A DNA stretch of 64,000 nt from Punctularia strigosozonata HHB-11173 SS5 (GCF_000264995.1 NW_006767434.1:1948004-2012003); one strand, 5' to 3'. Positions 1 to 11,035 are shown, counted from the first letter of the stretch. Numbers and translations: made by a program. The notes: a model not told the origin generated them from the sequence alone.

Positions 1-695
1 ACTAAACTGACGTCAACCTTGATAATACCGAGCGAAAGGCACTTCACGAACAGTATGCCAAAAAACCACGAGATATAGGCAGTGAGAGGCGGGTAGTCAA
101 GACCCCAGTATTCGAGGTCGTATTTGTACCATTGGGATATAGGCAGATGGATGGTTAACTCCATCCAATGTCTCTGAGCTTCATAGTCGCCGTACATCGG
201 AGGCGTTGCTTGCCCTGTCGAGACATCGTTAAGCAGTCGTGCAGTGTATACATTGTGGCAGGGTCGCACACCTGAATATGAGCCCAAGCCTATACACCAC
301 TTATACAGGACAGCAGCGGTGACGGCAGTGGGGACTACCCACGACCTGAAGCCCTCTTCGTGCATCCAGCGCACCCATCTCCGGCCCATGCCATCCTGCG
401 AAGTTGCATGCTTAGGCTCTTGCTCCGAAATATGGTCCAGAGACGCCTGGTGTAACAAGCTGGGGAAGGACCCGAAGCCTGAATATCGATGTTCACTCCG
501 GCGGCGGCGTGTCAGAGGACTCGGAGGCAATCCTGACGCCTCGCTGCCTGGCTGGCGTGAGGCAAGCGGAGATGTCGGGCGGGAGAAAGACGCGGGCTGC
601 GCATCTAGCCAGCGCCGCGTTTCGGAGGACTGGATGTGATGACGGCGCGGTACAGGGGCGTAGATTTCTGACCGGTCGGTCTCCGACCTATCCAG
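1..695 (-). CDS. ALG6: Dolichyl-P-Glc:Man9GlcNAc2-PP-dolichol alpha-1,3-glucosyltransferase, N-terminal part
   Basis: ALG6 adds the first glucose to the lipid-linked N-glycan precursor in the ER lumen and is a polytopic membrane enzyme. On the minus strand the frame reads PPMYGDYEAQRHWMELT, then QYW-like LEYWGLDYPPLTAYISW, the luminal signature of ALG6 rather than ALG8. Upstream, across an intron of about 53 nt, comes VLYKWCIGLGSYSG, the usual segment just before it. The N-terminal 120 or so residues are polar and Ser/Arg-rich, ending in a hydrophobic stretch. A splice acceptor (ACATAG) lies just before position 695, so the start codon is in an upstream exon I could not place. The gene runs off the left edge, where an intron appears to begin. 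Family assignment is firm; the 5' end is not. Confidence 0.85.
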   Translation of the reverse strand, partial: MDRSETDRSEIYAPVPRRHHIQSSETRRWLDAQPASFSRPTSPLASRQPGSEASGLPPSPLTRRRRSEHRYSGFGSFPSLLHQASLDHISEQEPKHATSQDGMGRRWVRWMHEEGFRSWVVPTAVTAAVLYKWCIGLGSYSGVRPCHNVYTARLLNDVSTGQATPPMYGDYEAQRHWMELTIHLPISQWYKYDLEYWGLDYPPLTAYISWFFGILFVKCLSLGIIKVDVSL

Positions 696-1174
696 CTATG
701 TTGCAGTGAGATGCTAGCTACAGTCCAATGGCCACTAACCCGAAGCTTTTGACGCTACTCGTTGACCTGCGCTTGGATAATACAGACGGACCAGCGTTGG
801 TGAACTGGGACGAGGTATTGGAAACCTGGGACGCGACTGATGTCCTCCTTTGTCGTCTATGTGATGCTTCAATGGCAATATTTAGCTTCAGGTCGGACAT
901 GATTGCCCGGCAGAGGAGTGTGGTCAACGTGCAACTAACAGCTGCCTACGGCTACACGGAAATCGTGACGGCCTGCTGGTAACAGTGCGAAGCACCCTTT
1001 TCACGTGCTAGACCAGGGCCGGTCAGCCGCATTCACAGCTCTGTTCACACCGTGACAGCTAACTGGCGGGACTATAGTGGCTCTTCAGACGATTTGTACT
1101 GTACTGAATCGAATCCACTGCCACTTATTACTATGAAGCACAGGGCGACAATGCGATGTCAGGATAGCTACAAG
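696..1174. other. Stretch without a placed gene
   Basis: This gap separates ALG6 from the hydrolase gene. It should hold the first exon and promoter of ALG6 and the 3' end region of the hydrolase. A Ser-rich minus-strand frame at 718-927 could be an ALG6 leader exon, but its donor phase does not fit the next exon cleanly, so I do not claim it. Confidence 0.4.
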
Positions 1175-2199
1175 CTAGAACTTACTTACAAACTCCAGAA
1201 TCGCCTTGTTCACCTCCTCCGGTCGTTCATAAAATAACGCATGTCCCGCACCTCGCATCAACACGAACTCGGATTTGTTGAACCGCGCCTTCATGGATTG
1301 CTGAACCTTTTCCCATATGAGGTGTTGGTCCTTGTCACCATGCAGTACGAGATACGGGAGCTTGTCGCTTGCCGCCAGAAGCGCCGTCTCGTCTTGGGTG
1401 CGGGTGATGAGGTACCGCCGCGCGACGGGGTTCATGCCCGCGATGGCACCCATCCACGCGAGCTTAGTGTCGTACGGCAAATCGCGCTCTGGGTCCGCAA
1501 AACAGGACTCGACGAACGCAACGCATCCCTACACCCCGCGCCGATCAGAAGATGGGCTTGGTAGGCATACGATTGAAGACGTACCTTGGAGAAAGAGTCC
1601 ACTTCTTCGCTCAAAATGTAGGGGGCAACAGTGTTCACTATGACAGGATGTACAACCTCGGGGTGCATGCTGATGTACGGAAGCCCTGCGGCCACGATCA
1701 CGCCTGCGATTATGTCCGCGCCGTAGTATTTCACAATATCAGCCGGAACGATGGCTGCAGAGCAATAGGTCAGTACCTTGCACTCACGATGATTGCAAGC
1801 TGTAGGCTACTGCGGTAGGCTCACCTCCAAGACTCCAACCAAACACGACGGGTTTCTCCAGACCGTATGCGTCATGGATGGCCTTGAAGTCTTCTGCATG
1901 TCGCTGTGAGACATATGCAGCCTCGTCAGACGGCGCACCGCTTCGACCGTGACCACGAGGGTCGTACGCGATCTACAGTCCAGCATGAGCGATGCAGTCT
2001 CTTACCCTCGAACGCTGATATCAGGCACCAGATAAAGATGAGCCGTCAGTTCTGGGTCACGCAACTGCTTTTCGAAGGCGAGGGCCGTGCAGCAGAACCC
2101 GGGAATGAGAACAACAGCAGGACGAGAAGGGTCGCCGGCGGAGTAGGTGCAGATCTTCGTTCCATCGCTTGAGGTAACAACCCGTACAGAGTCCAACAT
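1175..2199 (-). CDS. Alpha/beta-hydrolase fold protein
   Basis: A serine hydrolase of the alpha/beta fold; the substrate cannot be told. The first exon (from 2199) reads MLDSVRVVTSSDGTKI and contains VVLIPGF with the oxyanion-hole region. The next exons give YDPRGHGRSG-like sequence and the nucleophile elbow GWSLG, cut by an intron directly after it. The last exon carries LVLHGDKDQHL (acid region) and GAGHALFYERPEEVN, supplying the catalytic His, and ends ILEFVSKF. At about 270-280 residues the length is normal. No signal peptide is visible, so it is probably cytosolic. Four or five short introns are needed to join the frames. It could be an epoxide hydrolase-like or esterase-like member; nothing decides this. 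Confidence 0.8.
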
Positions 2200-2968
2200 T
2201 CTTCCAAGCTCAAAGAATATCAGGCGTCCTCCGGGCTGTTCGGGTTATGGACGAAAACTGACCTTTATACTTTTTCATATTTCTAGCGCTAAAGCGATCA
2301 GCGTTGTCGAATATCTTGGCAGCCGAAATTGGAATCCGTTGCTTACTTTGTGCTTACTACGATGCTTGCGCGGCCTTGGGGCTTACGTGAGTAGATCTAA
2401 AGCTTGGTAAGGAGGAAGTTAAACATTCCCTCGCATGGCAGGTGACGTCATGGAGTACGGCCAAGGCGACAGAGATACAGGCCGGATGGTAGGGAGGTCT
2501 GAAGACTGCTCGCCTAGTCAAGGGTAGTCAGTGTTTCCATTCGGACGTTTCGCATGCGTACTAACCGTTCTGAGGCTAGCGATAGGCCGAAGCTCAGCTG
2601 TAAACCCAGTTGATATTGCTGCGGGTTGACGTGCTGGTGGCGATGTATGTAGCAGTATGCAGATTACCTGAGCAAGCTCAGGTATCTCGGATGCCGGTAA
2701 TTAGTAAGCATCAGCAACCGTGGCGGTGCTAAGTTCGTGGCGTTGCGCTTTTACCGTGTCAAACTCTTTTTTTAAGAATATTAATGCGATCTACTCGTGC
2801 AATGGCAATGCAAGCGAAGGTGAAGGCGGGGGGCACCCGCCTTTTTTTCCAGTTAGTATTGGGTCGTGCATGTGATGTTACAGATGTCTAGCTAGTAGTT
2901 TTCACCAAAGAGACGTTTTCTGCATGATAGGTTGATCACCAGCTTTCGTAACTTTCATAATGGCAAAC
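2200..2968. other. Intergenic stretch, no gene seen
   Basis: About 770 bp between the hydrolase start and the last recognised exon of the derlin gene. It includes the hydrolase promoter and a T-run near 2845. No open frame with protein-like content was found. A short terminal derlin exon could lie here, because a GTGAGT donor follows directly after the last recognised derlin codons. Confidence 0.4.
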
Positions 2969-3834
2969 TCACAATCTGGGAGGCGCCTCGCTGAAGACCG
3001 ACGGGCCGCCCATCATCTCACGCGTCCAAACATCGCGGATGAACCACCCTATGTGCCCGACAGCGCATCCCATGAGGTCGCCAGCGGCCGCTCTCCAGGT
3101 GCCATTCAATATCCACGAGAATCCGACAAGGGCTAATGGGAGGTACGGCGCGGTGATGGTGACAATCCCGAACAGCGATATGGGGGTGGATGGGTGCCGT
3201 CTTGACCAGAGGTAGATTGGGACGAACGCAAGAGGAGACGAGAGAAATGGGAGGTTGAAAAGAGGAGACATCAGCTACGATAGTACTCAGCATCGTGAGT
3301 TCCTTTCACGCCGATCGACTGGATTATATACCAGGAGGAGGACAGATGATTGAAGCAATAACCAGAAGTAGTCCGCCTTGCGATTTGCGAAAGAGGATTC
3401 TTCTAGATAACGGCTATACCGCATGCTGATGATTGTAAGGTAATCAGAGAACAAGACAAGTATGGTGGAGGTCGACAATTAGACGTACAAGAAGAAGAGG
3501 TGGAAGACAAAGTCCAGCGATATTGGACCGAAATAGAAGAAAGTTGTGACTGCCCGCCATGGCTATGGGGTTGTGAGTATAAGGCTTTGTAAGGCTTTGA
3601 AACGAGAGAAACAATACGAACCTGGCTATTGACAAAAGCTGACTTGAAGCTAAAGTACAGCTGCAGTGGTGTGACCAACTGACATTGCTGGACACAGCCG
3701 GTGAGCTGATGGTCAGCAGTTAGGGGCCATGGGCTCGTACATACCACAGCCAAGCTCGTGAGTACGCAAAGCGCCAACCACCCGCGAGTTACAGGAGGTA
3801 TTTGAGTGACCCAAGCTTCGATCCCAACTGGCAT
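2969..3834 (-). CDS. Derlin / Der1-like ER membrane protein
   Basis: Derlins are rhomboid-fold pseudoproteases of the ER membrane that work in ER-associated degradation. Starting at the ATG at 3834, the exons give WVTQIPPVTRGWLALCVL, then TPLQLYFSFKSAFVNSQ, then (in another frame) FFYFGPISLDFVFHLFFLY, RYSRYLEESSFANRKADYFW and a hydrophobic exon with LPLALVGFSWILNG and DLMGCAVGHIGWFIRDVW. These match the derlin pattern in order: IPPVTR, SPLQLYF, the FFYFG segment and GHIYYFLxDV. At least four introns separate them. The last exon ends EAPPRL-stop at 2969, but GTGAGT overlaps the stop, so a further short C-terminal exon is possible. Which derlin subtype it is cannot be said. Confidence 0.85.
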
Positions 3835-4244
3835 AGTAAGCTATGTGAGCGCTCGGTGAGCGCTACGAGTTCGCGGTGTCGGGGACAGACGTGGCCAGGA
3901 CACGTCCAGCATAGCCACCGGCGTGCTAATATGAGTCGAAAACGTTAACGTTGTAAAGCAAAGCCACGCAAGGTATTCTTGATTTGAAACATATGTGCAA
4001 AGAACATAGGGAGTAGGCATACAGTGGGTCTTTGTCCGACCTGAGTTCGAGATAGATAGGGAAAATACGCACAGCCCAAGCAACACACCCAATATTAGAG
4101 GCGAACTATGAAACACAAGACGCAAGATATACGGAGCCAGCGCGAGGCGTCTTCCAAATAGTGAAGGGGTCCGCCACGCGATATCTCTAGGAGATGATCG
4201 TAGGAGAAATTGATGTCTGGTATACGGATTGTAGTGTTTATCGT
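3835..4244. other. Intergenic stretch, no gene seen
   Basis: About 410 bp between the derlin start and the stop of the NDPK-like gene, both on the minus strand. A hydrophobic 94-residue frame lies here on the minus strand, but nothing supports it as a gene. It should contain the derlin promoter. Confidence 0.4.
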
Positions 4245-5962
4245 TCAGGCCCAGACAGCACGGGGTCCGGGCTTGGCCTTGTTCTTCGCAGCTTCCGCCT
4301 CCATTTTTGCTGCGCGTAGTAATGCGGCCTTATTCTGCCTCGGTGCCATCGTCGGTGCTTGAAGGCTGCTTGGGCGGGGCTTCGGCTTCGGCTTGTCAAC
4401 AGTAGACGTTGAAGTTGCGGCACTGCTGATCGCACGCTTGTGCCCGTCGAGCGACGATGTTCCGGACGTGGTGGACGTCTGTGAAGCAGTCCGCGAGACG
4501 GAGGCTGGTCGAGCAATATAATTCCCCCCCGACGAGGTCGATGGGCGGGGGCCGCCTATAGACGCGCGAGAAGATGAGCGCGATGAGGGGGCCTGGCTCG
4601 ATCCACGGACTGCGAGCGAGTTGTTCAGTGATCTGACGTATCGCAGGCAGTGATACAACTCACAATTGAATGAGGAAGGCGGCGCGGCCTCCTTCTGAGC
4701 GCGCAGCGAAGCGGCCTTATTCAACCTAGGAGCAACTGTCGGCGCTTTCACGCTCGCTACCGTGATGGTCTCGCGGCGCTTGTGTCCCGGCACGCCATCA
4801 AATGTCCCAGTCTTCGGGGCAAGCTTTGTGACGTTAACGGGGGCAGCGAAGCTCGAAGGCCTCGGTTTCGCTCGAGATGGCGATTCTTCAGGTTTGAGAC
4901 CCATCCTCAGCGCAGCCGCCCGAGACATGCGAGGAGCAACCTTAGGGGCAGCTGTAGAGGCGACCTTGAATTTCTCGCTGCGGTAGCCGTACCCAGGCAC
5001 ATCCGCGAACATCTGGGCTTCGCGCTCCTTGGAGACGGGCGCGCGAGGCTTCGACGGTCCATTATCTTTCTCGACAGCGATTCCAGCACGCAGGGCCGCC
5101 GCGCGGGTTGTGCGGGGGACGATATCTGGCTTGTCGATGGTGGCAGGGATGGGCCGAGCGCGGAAGAGTGGTTTACCGTTTGCATTCGTGCTTGACCGGC
5201 TTTGCTCGCTTGTGCCCGTGGCAGAGGCATTCGCTCCCCGGAGGGCGGACAGCACAGAAGACGAAAGGGAGTTTATGGTGCCGTTCTTATCGACGTCGGG
5301 AAGCTCCGTGGTGGGGAAGGGTGGGGAAGACGCGAACAAGGATGCGATCTGGATTTCCGCAGTCTCGTCGTCGGATGAGCCCATGATGGCGTTCTGCTGT
5401 GCGTCGATACCGTAGAGAGCGCGAAGGGAGTTGGGAGCGTTCTGGCGGGCGATTTCCGGAACAGGGGGCCCCATGAGACCTTGCAGCATTTCGACTGCGC
5501 GCCTCCGCTCCAAGACGTACACCCATACCGGGCCCCTATGTTCCACGTCAGGATAATCCGCGCGGGGGAGACGGAACGGAAGGAGCGCACTCTCTGAACG
5601 ATTCCGCGTCCTCGCCGAAGAGCTCGTACAACGTCTCCGGGTCCGTGTCCGTGTCGAACTCCATTTGGCGCTCCTTCAGGACCTGACAGGAACCCGTCAG
5701 CAGCCAGAAGGCAGGATATACACGTGGTGGGCGTTCATTTCACCTCGAAGCCTGCCTCGGAGATTCGGGTTTCGATGTCAAAGCGGTGATGAAGCGCGTG
5801 CGTCTTGATCATGGCGACCGTCCTCGTCAAGGGCACCGAGTGTGACGAGGGCGACAGCGCACCCTCGCCGGGGCTGGGAGGGGCCTGCCCCTCGACGTCG
5901 ACGCCATTGGTAGGGGCAGCGTCCGATGGTGACGACGGCGGGTGATCCGACATGAGCGTCAA
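4245..5962 (-). CDS. Inactive nucleoside diphosphate kinase-like protein with a four-fold repeat tail
   Basis: The N-terminus (ATG at 5962 or 5953) is a polar leader followed by TRTVAMIKTHALHHRFDIE, the first strand and helix of an NDPK fold. After introns come VLKERQMEFDTD, EDAESFREGPVWVYVLERRR and NSLRALYGIDAQQNAIMGSSD. NDPK enzymes have NxxHGSD here, with His as the phosphate acceptor; this protein has Met (codon near 5382), so phosphotransfer by the usual route should be impossible. The remaining 300 residues are low-complexity with four copies of a short motif of the form PxxxPRxxxAAxLR, each preceded by a Pro/Lys-rich linker. A 54-nt intron near 4610-4663 is a multiple of three and has no stop. 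The NDPK ancestry is clear; the function is unknown, and the tail may bind partners such as cytoskeleton. Confidence 0.8.
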
Positions 5963-6301
5963 GGGGAACTTGAGGAAGGTGAAACAGGTGAGGCTTCAGG
6001 AATATACAGGATAAGAAAGGTAGGCACAAGCAAGAAAAGCAAACGACAACTAGTTTGAAAGGGGCTACTCGGGACGGACTGGAGGAAAGTTGAGTACAAA
6101 TAGAATACCGAGCGGAACAACATCCCGCGTTGATCAATTCGGTACCGTGACTGTGCGACCGTCGCGTCCATCAGGAACCGCAGCGTGCCTCGAGGCAGTT
6201 GTCGATTATAGTGAGGTTACATGGACGGTTACATGGACTATCAATACAGAGTTGTTGTGCTCGGGGGGTAGTGTGTATCCTGGAATATCGCCAGACAGAT
6301 G
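5963..6301. other. Intergenic stretch, no gene seen
   Basis: About 340 bp between the ATG of the NDPK-like gene and the stop of TAM41. It must include the promoter of the NDPK-like gene and the 3' UTR of TAM41. No TATA-like box stands out. Confidence 0.4.
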
Positions 6302-7681
6302 CTATGGGGATGCCTGTTTTGCGCTGCTTGACCCCTTCAACCACTTGCCAACCTTTCCACCTACGTACCGAGCGCTCTTCAAGACGCCGGCCGAAACAAT
6401 GCCCTTCGCCGTTTGCACGACAGCAGGATAGCGTACAATCTTGTCGATCTCTGCTGTTTAGTCAGAATGCGGTCGAGTGGTCATATGCAGAAGAAACGTA
6501 CCATCCTGCAGAACGGTCGGGATATTCTCATCGCCCGCTAGCTTTGTCCAGTAGACCGCTTCGTCGGCTTCCTTGGAAGGGATGGAAGGGTTTGCAGCAT
6601 AATGGCTGGTTAGCCTTGCGAGAAGGTTCGAAGGCAGTTTACGCAGGTGCAGCGCGCGAGCCTGCGGGGACGTATCCTGCTCGATGTGCGTCGAATTCGC
6701 CGCCCAATGTACGCCCGGAAGTCCAGTCACCAGCCGGTAGTACAACTCTTTGAACTGAGGTGATTGCTTGTGCACGATGTTCTTGACCTTGTCACGGTTT
6801 TCCGCAGGAAGCAGCATCCGAGGATCGCCCCGGTAGCTCAGTCCCGCTATGCGCTCGAACAGTTCTGCCTCCGAGAAATTGGGGGGTAGAGTGAGGAGCG
6901 ATGCACGAACGGCCGAGACGAGATTGACTTGTTGCGTTAGCCGTACCCGAGCATCGTCCTTGATGATGCGGATGGGCTTATGCATACGTCCTGCGGTGTA
7001 CAGTGTCCTCCAGTTCAGCAGGTCCGAGCATAGATCGTCAACCGTAATCACGCCATACTTGATGGTCTGCGGGGAGTCGGTCGACACTCAGCTTCACAAT
7101 CACGTCGCGAAAGGATCACGTACGACACCGTTCATCCGCACGTACGGATTGAACCATACACCTGGGCTGATTTGCTGCACTTTCGACACGAAGGAGGATC
7201 CGAGAATGCGCGAATGGAACGCATAATGACCGGGATACTGGTGCATGTTCAAATAATGCCAGTGATCCGCATGGGTGACGGCGAATATGAAGTCAACCAT
7301 TGGCCCCTCCGATAGATCCTTCCTAGGCGCGTACCCGTCTTGCTCGAATACGCCCGATCCATAGGCGAATGCATAACGTATTGGAGCATCGAATTGGCGC
7401 ACGATGTCTTCAAGCAGCGCTCGGGTGGCATCGGGGACGTTCAGTAACTGATTGCGACCAAAGTTGGGCGACAAGTATGGCAAGAACGGTGGAGGTTTTG
7501 CGGTGGTTGTCCGAGGAGCGGGATTGAACCGAGCTCTAGGCCGTGGAGTTGTCGAGTGCGTCTTTGGGGGAGGTGGATGCGGTGTGTGTGAAGGAGTGGT
7601 GGTCGTGGTCTCTGTAGCATAATGGCGTGCAGCGATCGATCTAAGAGTACGGCAAGATGTCCGAGATGTGTTCGATAACAT
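6302..7681 (-). CDS. TAM41: Mitochondrial CDP-diacylglycerol synthase (phosphatidate cytidylyltransferase)
   Basis: Tam41 converts phosphatidate and CTP to CDP-diacylglycerol on the matrix side of the inner membrane, feeding cardiolipin synthesis. The ATG at 7681 opens an Arg/Ser/Thr-rich presequence (MLSNTSRTSCRTLRSIAARH), as expected for import. The catalytic part follows: IRYAFAYGSGVFEQDGY (nucleotidyltransferase G-S motif), MVDFIFAV (metal-binding Asp), HYAFHSRILGSS and NPYV. After a 55-nt intron come KYGVITVDDLCSDL and AGRMHKPIRI, then a second intron and a basic C-terminus from IDKIVRYPAVV to SSAKQASP at 6302. Spliced length is about 440 residues, normal for fungi. All recognisable motifs are present, so I expect an active enzyme. 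Confidence 0.93.
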
Positions 7682-8100
7682 TGCAAAAGGAATAATTAGT
7701 TGAGCGTAGTGGTCTGGACTGGAGAACGAAGGGCAGGTTGGTGGACATGTGAAGGAGGCGGAGGGTGGAGCGCGTCACTTCGGCTTGCCTCCAGCCACAA
7801 CCCCGTCGGGACTCGGCAAGAATGGCCGCTTGCCTCCGTTACACCCGCAGGGTCTGGAAATCGTTCTTGGACAATGGCGGTAAGCCATGCATGCTGCATT
7901 GGTTGCATAGATTAGATCTCACCCATGCTCAGGTCACGATGCTCGTTGCTTCGGAAACGTCAGTTGCTTTCAGAGAGTCCAAGACTAGGAAGCACCACTC
8001 AAGTTCGTCGTAGTTGAACATCGTGAATGCTAGACCTGGCTTGGTCGAGGCCTCATTGAAGGTCGAGCCATACAACTGTACGCATATTCCGTGTCGTAAG
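7682..8100. other. Divergent intergenic stretch
   Basis: Lies between the start of TAM41 (minus) and the first placed exon of the thioesterase (plus), so it should serve as promoter for both. The thioesterase start codon and leader exon must be here, for example an ATG near 7925 or 8017, but I could not choose one from frame alone. Confidence 0.4.
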
Positions 8101-8760
8101 AGATAAATCCACGTTATCGACTGTCCATTTTAGTGAACCGTGTTGGGTAAGCTCGTGCTGCTCGTGCACGTTGAGCAGCTCAGTTCAACCCAGTCCAATT
8201 AAAGCACAGTACACGGCGGTTTGATTCTGTCGTTGACGGACACAATGTACGTCTCTGATGTATTGCTTAGACCATTGCTAAGCGCCCTCTTGATGCAGCG
8301 GATCGCTTGCTGTCGGTTCCAAAGGCCAATTCATGACCGGAGTATCCGTTGACATTGGAACAAGCTTCGTGAAGCCTGCAGGACGCGTCGGCGACACCTT
8401 TCACGTCAAGGGGCAGGTCATAGGTTTAGGTAACGTAGCACCAAGCACATCGTTCAACCTCGTGAAAGCATTAATTCTAACCAATGTCCAGGCAAATCAC
8501 TTGCTTACACTCGCGTCGATTTCTACGATGCCAAAGGGCAGTTGGTTGCTTATGGTCGTGAGCAGTCTTGATCATTCCTGCAGTGTATGTGAGCTTACAA
8601 TTTGCGATCAGATCACACGAAATATGTGGGCAAATCTGCTGGACACGAGGTCAGTGATCCGCACAGCCCCGTTAAACTTGACTATACATTTGCCTCCTAG
8701 CATGATGTCAAGTTCTCCGCGGACGGGGAAACGATCGTCGAGGGCAGAGATGTCGAGTGA
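8101..8760 (+). CDS. Hotdog-fold acyl-CoA thioesterase (PaaI/THEM2 type), first exon not placed
   Basis: The protein belongs to the small thioesterases that hydrolyse acyl-CoA in cytosol or mitochondria. Exons joined by GT-AG introns read RLSILVNRVGTVHGG, LILSLTDTIGSLAVGSKGQ, MTGVSVDIGTSFVKPAGRVG, GKSLAYTRVDFYDAKGQLV and HTKYVGKSAGHE, ending HDVKFSADGETIVEGRDVE at the stop at 8758-8760. The HGG motif and the following Asp are the active-site hallmarks of this family. The exon at 8101 starts after a TAAG acceptor, so an N-terminal exon of unknown position lies upstream. Five short introns cut a protein of about 170-180 residues. Frame and splice signals agree throughout the part that can be read. 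Confidence 0.85.
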
Positions 8761-8887
8761 TGTCAAGACACCGTTCTCTGGTGCTGATGCTACTTCTGTC
8801 ACCTAGACCAGCGTAAATCTTGAATGCAATCGTCGCGAAGCCCGCTCAGGGTGAACTTGAGCATGCTTACGTGGAACCGCGTTCACG

Positions 8888-11035
8888 ATGGCATTAGCGT
8901 GTCAACCATATGTCAAACAAGAATTGACAGGGAAGCTGGCAGGTCCAAAACTCGGAGGGAGGGAGCTGAAGCATTCCCTATTAACCCTTCGCTTCATCGG
9001 GGCTATACGCAAGATTCGCGACATAAACGCTATGCCAGAAGGCGTCCTTACCGGTATCTACGATGCACCTCGCATACCTCAACGTTACAAAATATCCGAG
9101 AGCCAGAAAGCTCTGAAAGGCATCCTCAAGACCGAAGCGGAGAGACGCGACTCAGCAACGAACACGCCGTCGGGATCAAGCTTGCCCAGCACATCGCCGC
9201 TTGCGAAGAATGCTCCTTGTCGGCGCCTCTTTTCCGCTCCTGTGCCGCGCTCCGTATCGCTCGCGGCAGAATTGGCAGATGTGATCAAGCCTCGGGCAGT
9301 ATCTGCATTCTCTGGTGTAAGGCACGCACTACCCAGGACGACGACGTTGCTTGCTCCAGCAGACATTGACCAGGATGAGGCGTTGTCGTTTCATCAACAT
9401 CGTAACCATGAACATCGACCTCCTGTTATCCGACATTGCCTGCTTTCTCCGCCAGAATCGACTAACGGTTTCGAAGATCTACCTGCTCGGGCTAAGGCAA
9501 GGTCTCTCAAAGAATTGCTCGATCTTGACAATGGGACGCATAGACATACCGCAGACGGGTTGACCGCTGACCCTGCGCCACTTCCTGACATGTTCGTGCC
9601 ATCAATTGCAGTTCCTTCGGAAATGACCAAAGCCGTAATGCCCATCGGGACCGTTCGACCAATACCATTCACGACTGAGCATCTCAAGCCACAGACGTAC
9701 AATGTTGTTTATGGGCAACTACAGGTACTATCATCTCGCTCCGTAATGATCGACTTCAGGGAGCGAGAGCGCAAGCGGGGAAACCGAGGCGATGAAGTCC
9801 TAGTAGTCGCCCCGTCCGGTATCGTTGTGCGTCACTTCCATTCTTACACTAGCTGTCGTCTTCATATCCCTTCCGATACAGGTCAAGGTCTACGCCGCGC
9901 CTGATCTTGAGGAACCTTGCTACCTCGCAGAACCGGTATCTGTACACAAACTTGATGTACTCCCCTCTCGATATTGGAGAATTTACAATGACGCGAGCCG
10001 GATTTTGGAGCAGGTCAAGCAGCGGATTCCAAAGGTCAAGACTTTGGCTTTCAAATTCGGAACAACCGTTCTGACTACCTGACATAGGTCATAATGTACG
10101 AGGATGAAATCAAATTCAGCCTCATGTGCAACGGGATCAAAGGCGACATCGAAGTGTTATTCTCCGCGGATTCTTACCGGCATCCATGCGCCAAAAGTAG
10201 CGAAGGTTTCGTTACGGCAAAGGAGCCGCGGTCGGCCAAGGGCAAAGACGTCGCGATGCGCATACGAGTGTCGAGGTCGCTTTCGTCCGTCGAAATTGTG
10301 CGACTCGTCCCAAGCTCACGCGACCAGAAACTCGAAGGCGAATGGAAGAAGAAGACGCTGCTGCTGGTGTCTGGATCGACCGTTCCGACATCCGAATGGG
10401 CCAACCTGGACAAGGTTGAAGCACGCGGACTGAGGAAGGCGATAAGCTTCATGTCCGTCTGCGAAGCTGTTGAATCGGTCCAGGCAGCTGCGGACCAATC
10501 CACCGCAGAAAACTTAGGTCTGCAGCTCGAAGCATGCGGTCCCTCCGCAGCGCGTCGCCGCGGACACACCAAAGTACCGACTCTTCCCTCAACGTCGCGT
10601 ACACTCTCAGGCTCTAAGCCTTCGAATGTCCTGGGCCGAGAAGCGCCTGTGCGACGCAATACTTCTTCGGAGCACTGCAAGTTCGATGAGTCATTGACGA
10701 TGACGCCCCCGCATGCCACCCTCAGCTCCCGGTTCATTCCTGGGGTGGGTTGGTGTATCAGACATGACGGGGAGGGAAACGAGGGTCAAGGAGCGCGATT
10801 CAAGATCATGTTCTTCGATGGCGTGATACTCGATGTAGACGTGGATGGGGAATGGGTGGAATTCCAGTCCGCATCCGGTGAAGTCACGAAGTACGTCCCC
10901 ATAACCTCCGCCTTGCATGTTGATATAATGTGTTCCAGGCTTCAGGTTAGAGAATGCAATGCCAGGCGACAGGTTGGCGACAGGATGAAGGTCTTCAGGG
11001 AGTTTGTCTCCATGTTTGACACCTCAAGCTCATAA
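8888..11035 (+). CDS. PLK4/SAK-like polo-box protein without a visible kinase domain
   Basis: PLK4 kinases carry an N-terminal kinase domain, then a cryptic tandem polo box and a C-terminal polo box. Here the middle exon has VRPIPFTTEHLKPQTYNVVYG, then VAPSGIVV, then after a 60-nt intron KLDVLPSRYWRIYNDASRIL and QRIPKV, the core of the PLK4 tandem box (LPxxYWxxYxxASR). The next exon starts MYEDEIKFSLMCNGIKGDIEV, followed by a long Ser-rich linker, and ends with GVGWCIRHDG, FKIMFFDGVILDVDVDGEW and VGDRMKVFREFVSMF, a typical last polo box. The first exon from ATG 8888 gives about 330 residues with no GxGxxG, VAIK, HRD or DFG motif. Only 127 bp separate it from the stop of the thioesterase, too little for a kinase domain. 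The start is the first ATG of the open frame and could be wrong. Confidence 0.7.

Noticed and set aside
10174-10737. 187-residue minus-strand open frame
   Set aside because: Antisense shadow of the linker exon of the polo-box gene; no protein features.
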